Origin: Polyangiaceae bacterium
GTDB lineage: Bacteria > Myxococcota_A > Polyangia > Polyangiales > Polyangiaceae
Direction: 5' to 3'
Assembly: GCA_019637265.1 (NCBI GenBank)
Contig: JAHBVY010000004.1
Coordinates: forward strand, 248,001-312,000
Length of the DNA stretch: 64,000 bases
Part shown: positions 26,344 through 35,535 of the stretch, one piece after another
Numbering within the stretch: the first letter of the stretch is position 1
Layout of the letters: each line of letters begins with the position of its first letter
The notes under the pieces: model-generated
Seen by the model: only the letters and a program-made list of their open reading frames with translations
Database searches by the model: none
Told to the model about the DNA's origin: nothing
Made by a program: the position numbers and the translations under genes

Positions 26344-27156
26344 TCAGCGCTCCTCTGAGTCCGCCGAGGTGTGATAGAGCGGCGCCCGCTCCTCACAGAA
26401 GCGCTGAATCGCCTCGAGATCCGCCTCGCGGAGCTGCTCGAAGGCGACGCCCATCCCGGGAGGCTGCGCCTGACTCGCGCGCCGCGCCCAGCGCACCACG
26501 CCCTGCGCCTCCACCACGTGCCCGCCGGGGAGCACGAAGTAGAGCCCCACCAGAGTCCCCACGGGCTGCGGTTGGTAAGTCGCGATGAACACGCCACCGG
26601 TCGAGAGATCTTGGCTGAGCCCCGTGTAGAAGTGTGAGTGGCTCGTGAGGCCGATGTCCGCCTCCACGAACACGCGCTCCCCATGGGAGCGCAGCTCGCG
26701 CCCTCGAAAACTCGGCGTCTCGATGCGCGGACGCCCTGGCGGTGGCGCCTCTGGAATGGAAGGCGGGCGCCCATCGCGCCGCCCCAGATCAGAGAACACC
26801 ACGTTCTTTCGCGCGCGCTGATGCGCTTGGGCCACGGGGTAGAGCAGCGCCAAGGTGCGCGCGAACGTCTCGCTGGAGGCGACCACGGCAGGATCGCTCG
26901 GCGCGTGCTCCTGAGTGAGCTCCAGCGCCTGGGCGAGCTGCTCGATCGCCTCACGGATGCGATCCAGTGCGCCCGGCTCACCCACCTCGATGCGATAGAG
27001 CTCGCTGGAGGCGTTCGCGGCGTGCTCCACCGCCTTGAGCACCGAGGCTGTCTGGCCAGCGCGCAGCTGGAGCCGCTCGAGCGCGCCGCTCAGCAGCCGC
27101 CGCGCCTCACGCGCGGGCCCTGAAGCGGGTTGGCTCTCCGGGGCGTCTTCCGTCAC
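26344..27156 (-). CDS. PilZ-domain protein
   Basis: 270 residues from a GTG at 27156, 9 bp after the upstream acetyltransferase gene ends. The N-terminal half is helical (LLSGALERLQLRAGQTASVL) without a known fold. The C-terminal PilZ domain (about 150-270) shows the myxobacterial variant: LTSHSHFYTGLSQDLSTGGVF, then PVGTLVGLYFVLPGGHVVEAQ and VVRWARR with GMGVAFEQL. DxSxGG is present; an RxxxR in the canonical position is not obvious (the linker is RGRELRSHGERVF), so c-di-GMP binding is uncertain. It probably shares an operon with the GNAT gene. Confidence 0.83.
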   Translation of the reverse strand: MTEDAPESQPASGPAREARRLLSGALERLQLRAGQTASVLKAVEHAANASSELYRIEVGEPGALDRIREAIEQLAQALELTQEHAPSDPAVVASSETFARTLALLYPVAQAHQRARKNVVFSDLGRRDGRPPSIPEAPPPGRPRIETPSFRGRELRSHGERVFVEADIGLTSHSHFYTGLSQDLSTGGVFIATYQPQPVGTLVGLYFVLPGGHVVEAQGVVRWARRASQAQPPGMGVAFEQLREADLEAIQRFCEERAPLYHTSADSEER

Positions 27157-27164
27157 GCAGGCTC

Positions 27165-27605
27165 TCAGGTGAGGGTTTTGTTGAACACCACGCGGGGGCG
27201 CGCTGGACCAGCGTAATCGTCGACGTGGGACACCGTCCACCCCGCGGCTTTATGGAAGGCGATGGAGCCCTCGTTGCCTGGGTTGGTGATCCCCTTGAGC
27301 CGGGTGCAGCCCGCTCGAGCGCAGTCCTCCTCGAAGGTTTGGTAGAGCACCTTACCAACCCCGCGGCGGCGATAGTCAGGGTGGATGCCTACCAAGTGCA
27401 CGTAGCCGGTCTTCGGTGGACCGGGCGCGATGAAGCCGAACAGGAACCCCACCAGGATACCGTCGTGCTCCACCACCCGCGCCAACTGCCCCAGCTCGTA
27501 GAAATAAATGGGGTGTGCGAGCGCGCTGGTCGGGCCGCCCCACCAGCGATCGATCACCTGGACGATGTGGTCGTAGTCCTGCTTACCGAGGGGTCGGGTG
27601 ATCAT
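27165..27605 (-). CDS. GNAT-family N-acetyltransferase
   Basis: 146 residues of the acetyl-CoA-dependent GNAT fold. The acetyl-CoA pyrophosphate loop is clear in VHLVGIHPDYRRRGVGKVLY (R/Q-x-x-G-x-G/A form RRRGVG). ITNPGNEGSIAFHKAAGW matches the C-terminal strand/helix of amino-group acetyltransferases. The substrate cannot be inferred. It lies just upstream of the PilZ gene on the minus strand and is probably co-transcribed. The 270 bp to the divergent rpe gene contain nothing recognisable. Confidence 0.9.
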   Translation of the reverse strand: MITRPLGKQDYDHIVQVIDRWWGGPTSALAHPIYFYELGQLARVVEHDGILVGFLFGFIAPGPPKTGYVHLVGIHPDYRRRGVGKVLYQTFEEDCARAGCTRLKGITNPGNEGSIAFHKAAGWTVSHVDDYAGPARPRVVFNKTLT

Positions 27606-27879
27606 AGCGGCAGCTCCGAGGGGACGCGCGCCACCACCTTACCCGGGCGGCCAGCGACTTCAACCGAAAGCGGGCGGCGCGGGTCGTCAGTCGCTCGGTG
27701 CGCAGCTCGGTTCTGAGCCACCGGTCAAACCAGTGCGCCGCCACACCGTTCGAAGCGGACCGCGCTCGCGTCGCGGCCCGCCGGCGCCGCCATGACCCTC
27801 GAGCGGCTGCGCCACGAAGCGCAGGGCGAACGGCGGCCCGCGCCTGGCTTCAAGGGGACCCGTCGTGTATGTGCCTGCC

Positions 27880-28569
27880 ATGGCAGCCCCGGTGTTGATC
27901 GCACCTTCGATCCTCAGCGCAGACTTTGCACGCCTTGGTGACGAGGTGCGTGATGCAGTACGCGCCGGGGCGGACTGGGTGCACGTGGACGTGATGGACG
28001 GGCGCTTCGTGCCGAACCTCACGCTGGGCCCGCCCATCGTGCAGAGCCTCCGCGCGGTGACGGACCGACCGCTCGACGTCCACCTGATGATCGTGGAGCC
28101 CGAGCGCCTCATCGAGGCCTTCGCCAAGGCAGGCGCGGACACCATCAGCGTGCACGTGGAGGCGTCCACCCACCTCCAGCGCACCCTCGCCGAGATCCGC
28201 CGGCTCGGGAAGCGCGCGGGGGTGGTGTTGAACCCGCACACTCATGACAGCGTGCTTGACTACGTGCTGGAAGACGTCGACCTCATCCTGGTGATGAGCG
28301 TCAATCCGGGCTTCGGTGGGCAGGCCTTCTTACCGCAGGTGCTCCCCAAGATTGAACGGCTGCGCGAGCGCGTCACGCGGCTCGGGCTGAAGGTAGACAT
28401 CGAGGTGGACGGCGGCATCACCCACGTCACGGCGCCCCAGGTGGTCTCCGCCGGCGCGAACGTGCTGGTGGCTGGCTCCGCGGTGTTTGGTGAGGCGGAC
28501 CGCACCGCCGCCATCGCGCGCATCCGCGAGGCGACGGCGCGAGCGGCTCACGGGGAGGTGATGGCGTGA
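27880..28569 (+). CDS. rpe: Ribulose-phosphate 3-epimerase
   Basis: 229-residue TIM-barrel enzyme interconverting D-ribulose 5-phosphate and D-xylulose 5-phosphate in the pentose phosphate pathway. Catalytic and metal-binding segments are intact: IAPSILSADFARLGDEV, WVHVDVMDGRFVPNLTLGP, LDVHLMIVEPE, LVMSVNPGFGGQAF and IEVDGGIT, ending with VAGSAVFG for phosphate binding. Start is taken at the ATG at 27880; a GTG five codons upstream is possible. Its stop overlaps the next start as GTGA, coupling it to a metallopeptidase-like lipoprotein. Confidence 0.97.
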   Translation: MAAPVLIAPSILSADFARLGDEVRDAVRAGADWVHVDVMDGRFVPNLTLGPPIVQSLRAVTDRPLDVHLMIVEPERLIEAFAKAGADTISVHVEASTHLQRTLAEIRRLGKRAGVVLNPHTHDSVLDYVLEDVDLILVMSVNPGFGGQAFLPQVLPKIERLRERVTRLGLKVDIEVDGGITHVTAPQVVSAGANVLVAGSAVFGEADRTAAIARIREATARAAHGEVMA

Positions 28570-29861
28570 GGCGGCCATATCTGAACACGCCAGCTACCCT
28601 GACTAGCCTCCTGCTGGGGTTCGCTACGAGCTGCGCCCCGAAGCCCCCGGAGCCGACCGCACCGCCGACCGCCCCCAGCGCGTCCACACCCGAAGCACAA
28701 ACTCCCCCGGAGAGCGGCCCCTTCGCCAAGGAGCTCGCGGAGGTGGCGAAGGTGCGTGGCCTCGGCGCCAAGCACGCGGTGGCGGGTCGCCGCGTTTCCC
28801 GTGAGGAAATGATGCGTGAGGTGGACGCCGAGCTCGAGCGGGAGGTGCCCCCCTCCGTGGTCACCGGGCTCACGGCGGCGCTGGTCGCGCTGCGCCTGGC
28901 GCCGAGCGACTTCGACTACATGAGCGCGGTGCGCAGCCTGATGGGGGAGAAGCTGGCGGGCTTCTACCAGCCGCGCACCAAGACCCTGTTCATCGCGCAA
29001 GATCTCCCGGAGAACGAGCAGATCGCGACGCTCCACCACGAGCTGGTGCACGCCCTCCAGGATCAGCACTTCGACCTGGGCCCGCGCGTCGCCTACCGCG
29101 AAGGCGCCGGTGACGAGCAAGCGGCGCTGCATGCTTTGGCCGAGGGCGAGGCGATGCACGTGATGGTCGACCTGATGCTCGCGCCCTACGGCAAGAGCGC
29201 CCTCGACCTCAGTGAAGAGCAGCTGGCCGCGATGGAAGCGGACCAAACGGTGGACGTCGACGTGCCGCCCGTCTTGGTGCGCTCCCTGGTGTCGCCCTAC
29301 TTCGATGGTCAGCGCTTCGTACAAGCGCTGCGGCGCCGCGGCGGTTGGGGGGCGGTGACCAAGGCGTGGAGCGCGCCGCCGATGAGCAGCGAACAGCTGC
29401 TCCACATCGCGAAATACGACGCCAAGGAGCCACCCATTCAAGTGACCGCGGCGCCGCCGCCCTCCGCGGAGTACCGCCGCGAGTTTCGCGACGTGATGGG
29501 TGAGCAAGGGCTGCGCGCGGTGCTGCAAGAGTGGCACTCGGCGCCGGTGGGGGCGGCGCTCGCCAGCGGCTGGGGCGGTGACCAGCTGGCGGTGTATGAT
29601 TCCGCGGGGAAACGCGCCGTCGCCTGGCTGATCGTGATGGACACCGAGGCCTTCGCCGGGCGACTCGAGAAGGGCTTGGTGCCGGGCCTGGTGCCCAGCG
29701 CCGCCCCCGCGGCCGATGGCAGCCGCTGTGAGGAGTCGCCCCGCGGTCCCACGGCGCTGCTCCGCGACGGCCGCCGCCTCGTGGTGGCGGTGTTGCCGGA
29801 CGGCAGCTGCACGGCCGCGCGGTCCTGGGCGACGGCTGCCGTGGCCGCCGCGCCTCAGTAG
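28566..29861 (+). CDS. HExxH lipoprotein, putative metallopeptidase
   Basis: 431 residues, GTG start in a GTGA overlap with rpe. A signal peptide with lipobox-like FATSC precedes a Pro/Thr/Ala spacer. The core shows a zincin motif, LHHELVHALQDQHFDL, in which HELVH is HExxH, followed about 30 residues later by EGEAMHVMVDL, a plausible third-ligand Glu region. FYQPRTKTLFIA precedes the motif as in neutral-zinc lipoprotein families. The C-terminal half has no family I recognise. It is probably anchored to the envelope and acts on protein or peptide substrates; whether it is active is not shown by sequence. Confidence 0.72.
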   Translation: MRRPYLNTPATLTSLLLGFATSCAPKPPEPTAPPTAPSASTPEAQTPPESGPFAKELAEVAKVRGLGAKHAVAGRRVSREEMMREVDAELEREVPPSVVTGLTAALVALRLAPSDFDYMSAVRSLMGEKLAGFYQPRTKTLFIAQDLPENEQIATLHHELVHALQDQHFDLGPRVAYREGAGDEQAALHALAEGEAMHVMVDLMLAPYGKSALDLSEEQLAAMEADQTVDVDVPPVLVRSLVSPYFDGQRFVQALRRRGGWGAVTKAWSAPPMSSEQLLHIAKYDAKEPPIQVTAAPPPSAEYRREFRDVMGEQGLRAVLQEWHSAPVGAALASGWGGDQLAVYDSAGKRAVAWLIVMDTEAFAGRLEKGLVPGLVPSAAPAADGSRCEESPRGPTALLRDGRRLVVAVLPDGSCTAARSWATAAVAAAPQ

Positions 29862-30187
29862 CTGTGACGTGAGCGGCACGGGTGGGGCTTCGAGGCCCCA
29901 GCCCTTGGAACCAGAGTCCTGACGCCAGCCGCGCGCGGTGGCTGCATGAACCGGTGCGCCCCGTTGAAGTGACGGGCGCGATCGCGCCGTCATGGCCGCC
30001 ATGACTCAGCGGCCGGCGGCCACGAGACGCACTTCGGTGGAATGCATGTACACGTGAGGGGGTGGGGCTCGATACCAAGCGCTGCGTGGCTTCTTTTCTT
30101 GGGGTTTGGCAGCACGCTGCGTGGTGATGGGGCTAGCGCCGGACGGGTGGTTGCGCTGGCACGCAACGTGCTTACGTTGCTTCGTTC
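29862..30187. other. Gene-free interval
   Basis: 326 bp without a convincing reading frame. It contains CTTGGGGTTTGGCAG (within 30097-30113), a member of the dispersed G-tract motif, and several GCTGCGTGG words. Nothing else is recognised. Confidence 0.5.
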
Positions 30188-30718
30188 ATGGCTCCGCTCC
30201 CACTGCCCCGCTCCTTACGCGACGCCGCCGCCGGCGCGTCGTGGCTGGCGTTGGTGGCGGCCACCAGCTTGGGGGTGAGCCAAGTGGGGCGCGTGCGGGC
30301 GCAGGTCTCCGGGGAGGTGCTCGGGGATGGCGCGCCGCGGGGTGGCCACCAAGCGCTGGGTGAGGGTGCTCGCACGAAGAGCGGCAGGAGCACCGCGCTG
30401 AAGCGCGCCGCCAAGCCCCATGACTCAGCAAATTATCGTTTGATTGTGCACACTTACAAGCGCGCCGCGGGCAAAGCCCGCGCCTACGCGGGGCGGCCGC
30501 TCGCCAGCGTGCAGCGTGAGGTCACGCTGGCCGAGCTACGCGAAGGCCTCTCGGTGGACCTGGTGAGCCTGGGTGGCGGCAGTGAAGACCAAGTGGTGGT
30601 GGCCTGGGTGGAGCCCGGCGCGGCCACCTTGGAGCTCGACGGCCTCACCGCAGTGCCACCCCAAGGCGCTCGTGTCGCCGCGGTGCGTGGCCAGGTGGCC
30701 ACGATCGCGTTCGGGTGA
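30188..30718 (+). CDS. Unknown exported protein
   Basis: 176 residues with an N-terminal hydrophobic segment (AAAGASWLALVAATSLGVSQVG) that fits a signal peptide or anchor. The C-terminal half is beta-rich (VDLVSLGGGSEDQVVVAWVE, TLELDGLTAVPPQGARVAAV). No family is recognised. It ends 3 bp before the convergent end of the transglutaminase gene, leaving no room for a separate terminator. Confidence that it is a real gene is moderate and rests on the codon pattern and signal. Confidence 0.5.
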   Translation: MAPLPLPRSLRDAAAGASWLALVAATSLGVSQVGRVRAQVSGEVLGDGAPRGGHQALGEGARTKSGRSTALKRAAKPHDSANYRLIVHTYKRAAGKARAYAGRPLASVQREVTLAELREGLSVDLVSLGGGSEDQVVVAWVEPGAATLELDGLTAVPPQGARVAAVRGQVATIAFG

Positions 30719-30721
30719 GGG

Positions 30722-32902
30722 CTACTGCGGCCCGTGCGCGTGAGCCTCGGGGGGCGGTGCGGCGGGTGGTGGGGGCGGTGGCAGTTGATGCAGCGCCTTC
30801 ACGCGTTGGTGAAAGGACTGGGCGAGGGGGGCGTCCAGTGGGCGGCCTCCGAAGCGCACCTCCAGGTACAGCTGGGTGAGCGCGATGATCTCGTCGGCGT
30901 CGGGGTGACCCAGGGCGGCTAGCTGCTCTGCGTGGCGCAGCGGGGGCACGCTGAGTGGGCGCGGCACGCCGCGCCTCGTGAGGGCCGTCTCGAGCTGCTC
31001 GTAGAGCGTCGCCGCGCGCCGCATGGCCAGGCGCGCCCCGGCGTCATCCCGCGCCCGCCGTGGACGCGCTCGATGACGACGCAGGTAGACCAGCGCGCCC
31101 CCCACCAAGAGCGCCCCAGCCAGCAGCAACGCCAAGCGCCGGGGCGCGGCGATCGGGCTGCTCAAAAGCTTCGACCGGCTCCGGGCCTCACTGTAGGCGC
31201 GGCTGATGGAGCTCAAGATCCCGAGCTGCTGCTGCAAATCATAACCCACCACGTGGCGGTTCCAGCGCTGACTCGAGGCCTCCATCAGGTCGCGCACGAA
31301 CGTCAGGAGGCCACCCAGATCACCGCGCGGCGTGGCGTTGCCAGGCGGCGTGGGATCGAAGCGCACCCAACCGCGGCCCTCCAGGTACACCTCCACCCAG
31401 CTGTGCGCGTCCCCTTGCCTCACCGCGTAGAAGCGCCCGAAGCGGTTGTAGCTGCCACCAATGAAGCCGGTCACGTTGCGCGTCGGCACCGACAGCGTGC
31501 GCAGCAGCACCGCCATGGCCGTGGAGTAGTATTCGCAGTGGCCGCGCTTCGACTCGAACAGGAAGTCGTCGAGTGGATCTTCGGCGGCGCCCGAGGGTGA
31601 CGCCAGATCATAGCTGTACTCGGTGCGCAGCTGCCGTTCGATGAGGCGCGCTTGCTCCAAGGGGGACGTCTCGGCGCCTACCCAGCGACGCGCGAGCGCC
31701 GCGACGCGTGGGGGGAGGTTCGGCGGCAACGTGAGGTAGCGCGCGCGATCGACCGCCGAGAGCTCCCGCACCGGCACGGGCACCTCGGTGGACACCCACA
31801 CGTCGTACTGAACGCCGCGCTCGTCCCGCGTGTGGTACTTGAACTCCCCCTCGGGCCCAGTGAAGAGCGCGGGTGGGCTCCCCGCGCGCTCACCCTGCGC
31901 CATGAGGTCCACCGCCACCGCGTCGGGTGGCAAGAAGAGCACCGGCGGATCGATCGGCATCAGCTCGATCCGGATCCGCCGATCGGTGACGTTCACCGCA
32001 CGCGTCAGCACGTAGTTGCCGCTGAGCCGCGGCGTGGGCGTGCGGTGCGTCTCCGTGCGTGACCAAGAGCGCCCGTCGTACTGATCGAAGGCAGTGCCGC
32101 GCAGGTACAGCGCGAGCCGCGGGGGTGGGTCCTCCGGGAGCTCGTCGTAGCTGACGCGCAGCGCGATGGTGGGGTCGCTGCGGAGCGTGCCAACCCCACC
32201 CAAATCCACGCGATCACTGAAGCCCACCATCCGCTCCGAGCGGCCGCTGTTGAGCATCATCAGCGACAAACCCACCCGCGGGAACATCAGGAAGATGAGC
32301 GCCGTGAAGATGAAGATGGGCACCGAGAGCAGGCAGGTAAACAGCAAGAACTGCCTGCCGATCACGCGGCGGCTGCGCAGGATGCGTGGGACGTCCACCG
32401 GCAACCCGGTGCGATCACGCGCCCCCTGACGGTAGTTGCCCTCCACCTCGCGGCGCAGGTGGCTCAGCGTCAAGGCGCCCGGCGCCACCACCAAGAAGCC
32501 AAGGAAACACAGGCCGTACGCCAGCCCGCTGCCCAGCACCGTGCCGGCGATCAGGTGCAGCAGCGCCAGCACGATCACCTGCTGGTCGTGCGCCGCCCCT
32601 CGCCGGGTCACGAGCCGCACGATCTGCAGACCCGCGGCGAGCTCCACCGCGATGCTCAACACCGGCGCGCCCAGGAACAGCCGCACCGCCTGGGTGACGA
32701 GCAACAGGATCGGCGTGGCGAGGCCGAGCTGCCGCAAGATCAGCCGATCTTGAAAGCGCTCCGGGAGCAGGATGGCGACGAGCAGCCCCACCACCAAGAG
32801 CACGCTCACCCACTGCGCGAGCTCACCGCTCGTGATCAGCGACAGCAGCCCGAGCGCCGCCAGCGCGTCGGTCATCACGCGGTGGACTAACCCGAAGCGC
32901 AC
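30722..32902 (-). CDS. Membrane transglutaminase-like protein (TgpA/DUF3488 type)
   Basis: 726 residues from a GTG at 32902 with a strong GAGGGGGG ribosome site. Five to six TM helices at the N-terminus (DUF3488 part) are followed by a periplasmic transglutaminase-like domain with the Cys-His-Asp triad: KRGHCEYYSTAMAVLLRTL, GDAHSWVEVYLEG, WVRFDPTPP. A final TM (LALLLAGALLVGGALVYL) and a cytoplasmic domain ending Pro-rich complete it. Such proteins sit with MoxR ATPases and DUF58 proteins, as here, and are linked to envelope functions; the substrate is unknown. It is the third gene of a moxR-DUF58-tgpA operon. Confidence 0.93.
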   Translation of the reverse strand: MRFGLVHRVMTDALAALGLLSLITSGELAQWVSVLLVVGLLVAILLPERFQDRLILRQLGLATPILLLVTQAVRLFLGAPVLSIAVELAAGLQIVRLVTRRGAAHDQQVIVLALLHLIAGTVLGSGLAYGLCFLGFLVVAPGALTLSHLRREVEGNYRQGARDRTGLPVDVPRILRSRRVIGRQFLLFTCLLSVPIFIFTALIFLMFPRVGLSLMMLNSGRSERMVGFSDRVDLGGVGTLRSDPTIALRVSYDELPEDPPPRLALYLRGTAFDQYDGRSWSRTETHRTPTPRLSGNYVLTRAVNVTDRRIRIELMPIDPPVLFLPPDAVAVDLMAQGERAGSPPALFTGPEGEFKYHTRDERGVQYDVWVSTEVPVPVRELSAVDRARYLTLPPNLPPRVAALARRWVGAETSPLEQARLIERQLRTEYSYDLASPSGAAEDPLDDFLFESKRGHCEYYSTAMAVLLRTLSVPTRNVTGFIGGSYNRFGRFYAVRQGDAHSWVEVYLEGRGWVRFDPTPPGNATPRGDLGGLLTFVRDLMEASSQRWNRHVVGYDLQQQLGILSSISRAYSEARSRSKLLSSPIAAPRRLALLLAGALLVGGALVYLRRHRARPRRARDDAGARLAMRRAATLYEQLETALTRRGVPRPLSVPPLRHAEQLAALGHPDADEIIALTQLYLEVRFGGRPLDAPLAQSFHQRVKALHQLPPPPPPAAPPPEAHAHGPQ

Positions 32903-33002
32903 GGGAGCCCCCCTCGCCCAAGACAATCAGACTGACTGACTATGAAGACATCACGGCTGCCATTCGCTTCGGTCGTGGGGCAAGCGATATAGACAGCGCC
33001 AC

Positions 33003-34412
33003 TCATGAAACCACCCCCTCGCTCGACGTGACCGCAGCCACCTCCGGCAGCGCGTCACCGTCCACCGCAGCTTCGGGATCCGAGACGGGCGCCACGGTCA
33101 CTTCAGGAGCAGCAGCAGCCGCTTCCAGCTCGATAGGAGCCACCAACACCGCAGCCACTTCTGAAGCAGCAGCCACTTCTGCTGAAGTTGGCGTCGCGGC
33201 CACTTCTGAAGCAGGAGCAAGAGCCTCGGCCACTTCTGAAGCAGGAGCCGCTTCTAGCTCGACAGGAGCCACGGACGCAGCAGCCACTTCTGAAGCAGGA
33301 GCAGCCACCGCTTCTGAAGCCACAGCCGCTTCTGAAGCAGGAGCCGCTACGGACGCAGCAGCTCCAGCACCACCCATGGCAGCCAGCGCGGGCGCCGGCT
33401 CCACCAGCGCCAAGAACCGCAGGATGGGGTCCGCCCCCTGCGAGCCATCGGCGCGCGCGCGCTCACCGTAAGTGGTACGTACCAACACGGCGTCGCCGCG
33501 CTTCAGGTGCGCCACGGAGCGCGAGGCGATCTCCCGGATGTTGCGCTCGAAGCGCTCACGCCAGGCGTCGTCCGCGCCCCCCGCCGGCTGATACACGTCG
33601 AGCACCTGCTCCACCGTGCGCTGCGTCTCCTCCGCGCGCTCCCGCATCACCAGCTGCGGCCCGGCGCTCTTGCGCCAGTAGATGTCACGCGGGTCGTCCC
33701 CCTCACGGTAATTCCGCAGAGAAAAGATCTCGTCCCCGCCGCCGCGACTCAGCGCCCCGGACTGCCCCTCGTGGCGCCCCCGCGACAGCGCCGGGAGCTT
33801 CACCGCGTCCACCGCCGGGTAGATGATGAGCTCCCCATCCGCCGCGAGCTCGCGCGACTTCTCGAACAGCCCGAACGGGAACCGCGTGGCCACCCGGAAG
33901 CCGATGTGATGATCCCGCCCGCGCCGCGCCGGCGTCCGCCGATACGCCGCGATCTGGGCCGAGCGCGGGCTAATTTTCAGGAAGAAGCAGCGCTTGTCTG
34001 CTGGCTGCCCTGCCCGCAAATCCTCGATCTCGATGGCGTAGCTCGGGACGCGCCGCTTGTGGTTGTAGACCTCGATCTCCACCATGTGCGGCCGCGCCAC
34101 CTGCGCGCGCGGAGGGAGCCGACGCACCACCGTGATCGCGCGCAGGCTCAGCTCACTCATCACGCCGCTCACGATGATCAGCGACAGCAGCATCCCGAGC
34201 AGCAGGTAAAGCAGGTTGTTCCCGGTGTTCACCGCCGCGAAGCCGACGCCAAACGTGATCCCGATGAAGTATTTGCCCTCGCGCGTGAGCTTGATGAAGC
34301 GCGGCGGACGCACGCGCGCGAGGAAGCGCCTCACGCGCCCGGCGCCTGGAGGAGGCTCGCGCCGAAGCGCCTGCTGCACGTCTGGGTGCGTGAACAGCCG
34401 CCCGACCGCCAT
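33003..34412 (-). CDS. DUF58 domain protein with repetitive Ala/Glu/Ser tail
   Basis: 469 residues. Two TM helices (about 45-90, YFIGITFGVGFAAVNTGNNL, LYLLLGMLLSLIIVSGV) anchor it. The DUF58 core includes RFPFGLFEKSRE, LIIYPAVD and the signature SLRNYREGDDPRDIYWRKSA. The C-terminal 115 residues are repeats of APASEVAAAS type. These are encoded by tandem CTTCTGAAGCAGGAGC-like units on the plus strand (about 33105-33365), which suggests repeat expansion by slippage. It is encoded 6 bp after moxR. DUF58 proteins are commonly found with MoxR ATPases, acting as scaffold or partner. Confidence 0.92.
   Translation of the reverse strand: MAVGRLFTHPDVQQALRREPPPGAGRVRRFLARVRPPRFIKLTREGKYFIGITFGVGFAAVNTGNNLLYLLLGMLLSLIIVSGVMSELSLRAITVVRRLPPRAQVARPHMVEIEVYNHKRRVPSYAIEIEDLRAGQPADKRCFFLKISPRSAQIAAYRRTPARRGRDHHIGFRVATRFPFGLFEKSRELAADGELIIYPAVDAVKLPALSRGRHEGQSGALSRGGGDEIFSLRNYREGDDPRDIYWRKSAGPQLVMRERAEETQRTVEQVLDVYQPAGGADDAWRERFERNIREIASRSVAHLKRGDAVLVRTTYGERARADGSQGADPILRFLALVEPAPALAAMGGAGAAASVAAPASEAAVASEAVAAPASEVAAASVAPVELEAAPASEVAEALAPASEVAATPTSAEVAAASEVAAVLVAPIELEAAAAAPEVTVAPVSDPEAAVDGDALPEVAAVTSSEGVVS
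33105..33365. repeat. Minisatellite in the DUF58 gene tail
   Basis: Imperfect units of GCCACTTCTGAAGCAGGAGC-like sequence repeat about a dozen times. The TTCTGAA core is palindromic. The units encode the ASEVAA repeats of the DUF58 tail. Confidence 0.8.
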
Positions 34413-34418
34413 AAGCCC

Positions 34419-35384
34419 TCAGAGTGGCGTGGGCACCCGTGAGATGACGTCGCGCACCACCGCCTCCGCCTCTTCACGGCTCGGGGTGTAGCCCTCGGCG
34501 TGCGCCGCGAGGCGCACGCGGTGAGCGAGCACGGGGACCGCCAGCTCGTAGATGTCGTCCGCGATGCAGTAACGACGGCCGTGGAGCAGCGCGCGAGCCC
34601 GCGCCGCGCGTGACAGGTTCATGCCGGCGCGAGTGGAGGCGCCGAGGGCGATGGACGGGGAGGAGCGCGTCGCCGCGACCAGCGCCTGCAGGTAAGTCGC
34701 CAAAGCGCCGTCCACCTCCACGCGCATCACCTGACGCTGCAGCTCCACCAGGCTCTGCGGGTCGAGCACCTGGTGCACCCGCGCGACACGATCCGTATCG
34801 GGGCTGAGCATCAGCCGCGCCTCCACGTCGGGCGGCGGGTACCCAATGCGGATCCGCACCATGAAGCGATCCAGCTGGCTCTCGGGGAGCGGGAAGGTGC
34901 CCGTGAAGTCCGACGGGTTCTGAGTGGCGATGACGAGGAACGGATCCGGCAAAGGGATCGTCTGGCCATCCAGCGACACCTGCCCCTCGTTCATCGCCTC
35001 GAGCAGCGCGCTCTGAGTGCGCGGGCTGGCGCGGTTGATCTCGTCCGCCAGCAAGATGTTGTTGAAGATGGGCCCCTGCTTCAGCGTGAACTCACCCGTG
35101 CGCTGCTGAAACACCGACACACCAAGCACGTCGCTCGGCAACAGATCGCTCGTGAACTGGATGCGCGCCAGGTCGCCGCCCACGGCGCGTGCGATGGCGC
35201 GCGCCAGCGTGGTCTTGCCGACCCCCGGCACGTCCTCGATCAGCACGTGGCCATGCGCGAGCAGCGCCACCAGCGAGAGCTCCACCGCGCGCGGCTTGCC
35301 CTCGAGCGCCTGCTCCACCGCCCGGCGAAGGTCCACCAGGCGCTCCAGATGCTGGGTGTCCGCCGCCACCGCGGAAGTGCTCAT
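34419..35384 (-). CDS. MoxR-family AAA+ ATPase
   Basis: 321 residues, ATG start. Walker A VPGVGKTTLARAIA, a MoxR-type pore segment (RIQFTSDLLPSDVLGVSVFQ), Walker B LLADEINRASPRTQSALLEA, sensor 1 ATQNP and PLPESQLDRFM are intact. The C-terminal lid domain contains the common SPSIALGASTRAGMNLSRAA. MoxR proteins act as chaperone-like ATPases, usually with VWA or DUF58 partners, and here it heads an operon with DUF58 and a TgpA-type protein. A perfect-arm hairpin (35397-35425) lies 13 bp upstream of its start and may lie in its 5' leader. Confidence 0.96.
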   Translation of the reverse strand: MSTSAVAADTQHLERLVDLRRAVEQALEGKPRAVELSLVALLAHGHVLIEDVPGVGKTTLARAIARAVGGDLARIQFTSDLLPSDVLGVSVFQQRTGEFTLKQGPIFNNILLADEINRASPRTQSALLEAMNEGQVSLDGQTIPLPDPFLVIATQNPSDFTGTFPLPESQLDRFMVRIRIGYPPPDVEARLMLSPDTDRVARVHQVLDPQSLVELQRQVMRVEVDGALATYLQALVAATRSSPSIALGASTRAGMNLSRAARARALLHGRRYCIADDIYELAVPVLAHRVRLAAHAEGYTPSREEAEAVVRDVISRVPTPL

Positions 35385-35396
35385 CGCCGGCAGCCT

Positions 35397-35425
35397 AGCA
35401 CGACAAACGGGTGACCCGTCGTGCT
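35397..35425. repeat. Standalone AGSACGAC hairpin
   Basis: AGCACGAC and GTCGTGCT form 8-bp perfect arms; the interior also pairs as ACGGG/CCCGT around TGA. Compared with the elements at 38857 and 44700, the third and third-from-last bases are swapped together (C-G for G-C), keeping the stem. Confidence 0.75.
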
Positions 35426-35535
35426 CAGGGCACCAACGGCCGGTGTCAGGATGGGCTCCAAGGGGGTTGGGGGTTGGCTCACGCTCGGCGCCCCCGGGTG
35501 ACGCTCGCGGGGTAAGCCGTACGGCGAATCACAGC

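Noticed and set aside
28548..30002. 484-codon open frame on the minus strand
   Set aside because: It is antisense to the HExxH lipoprotein, which has a signal peptide and zinc motif; long antisense frames are common in very GC-rich DNA. The same applies to 1848-3083, 5157-6437, 32459-32890 and similar frames.
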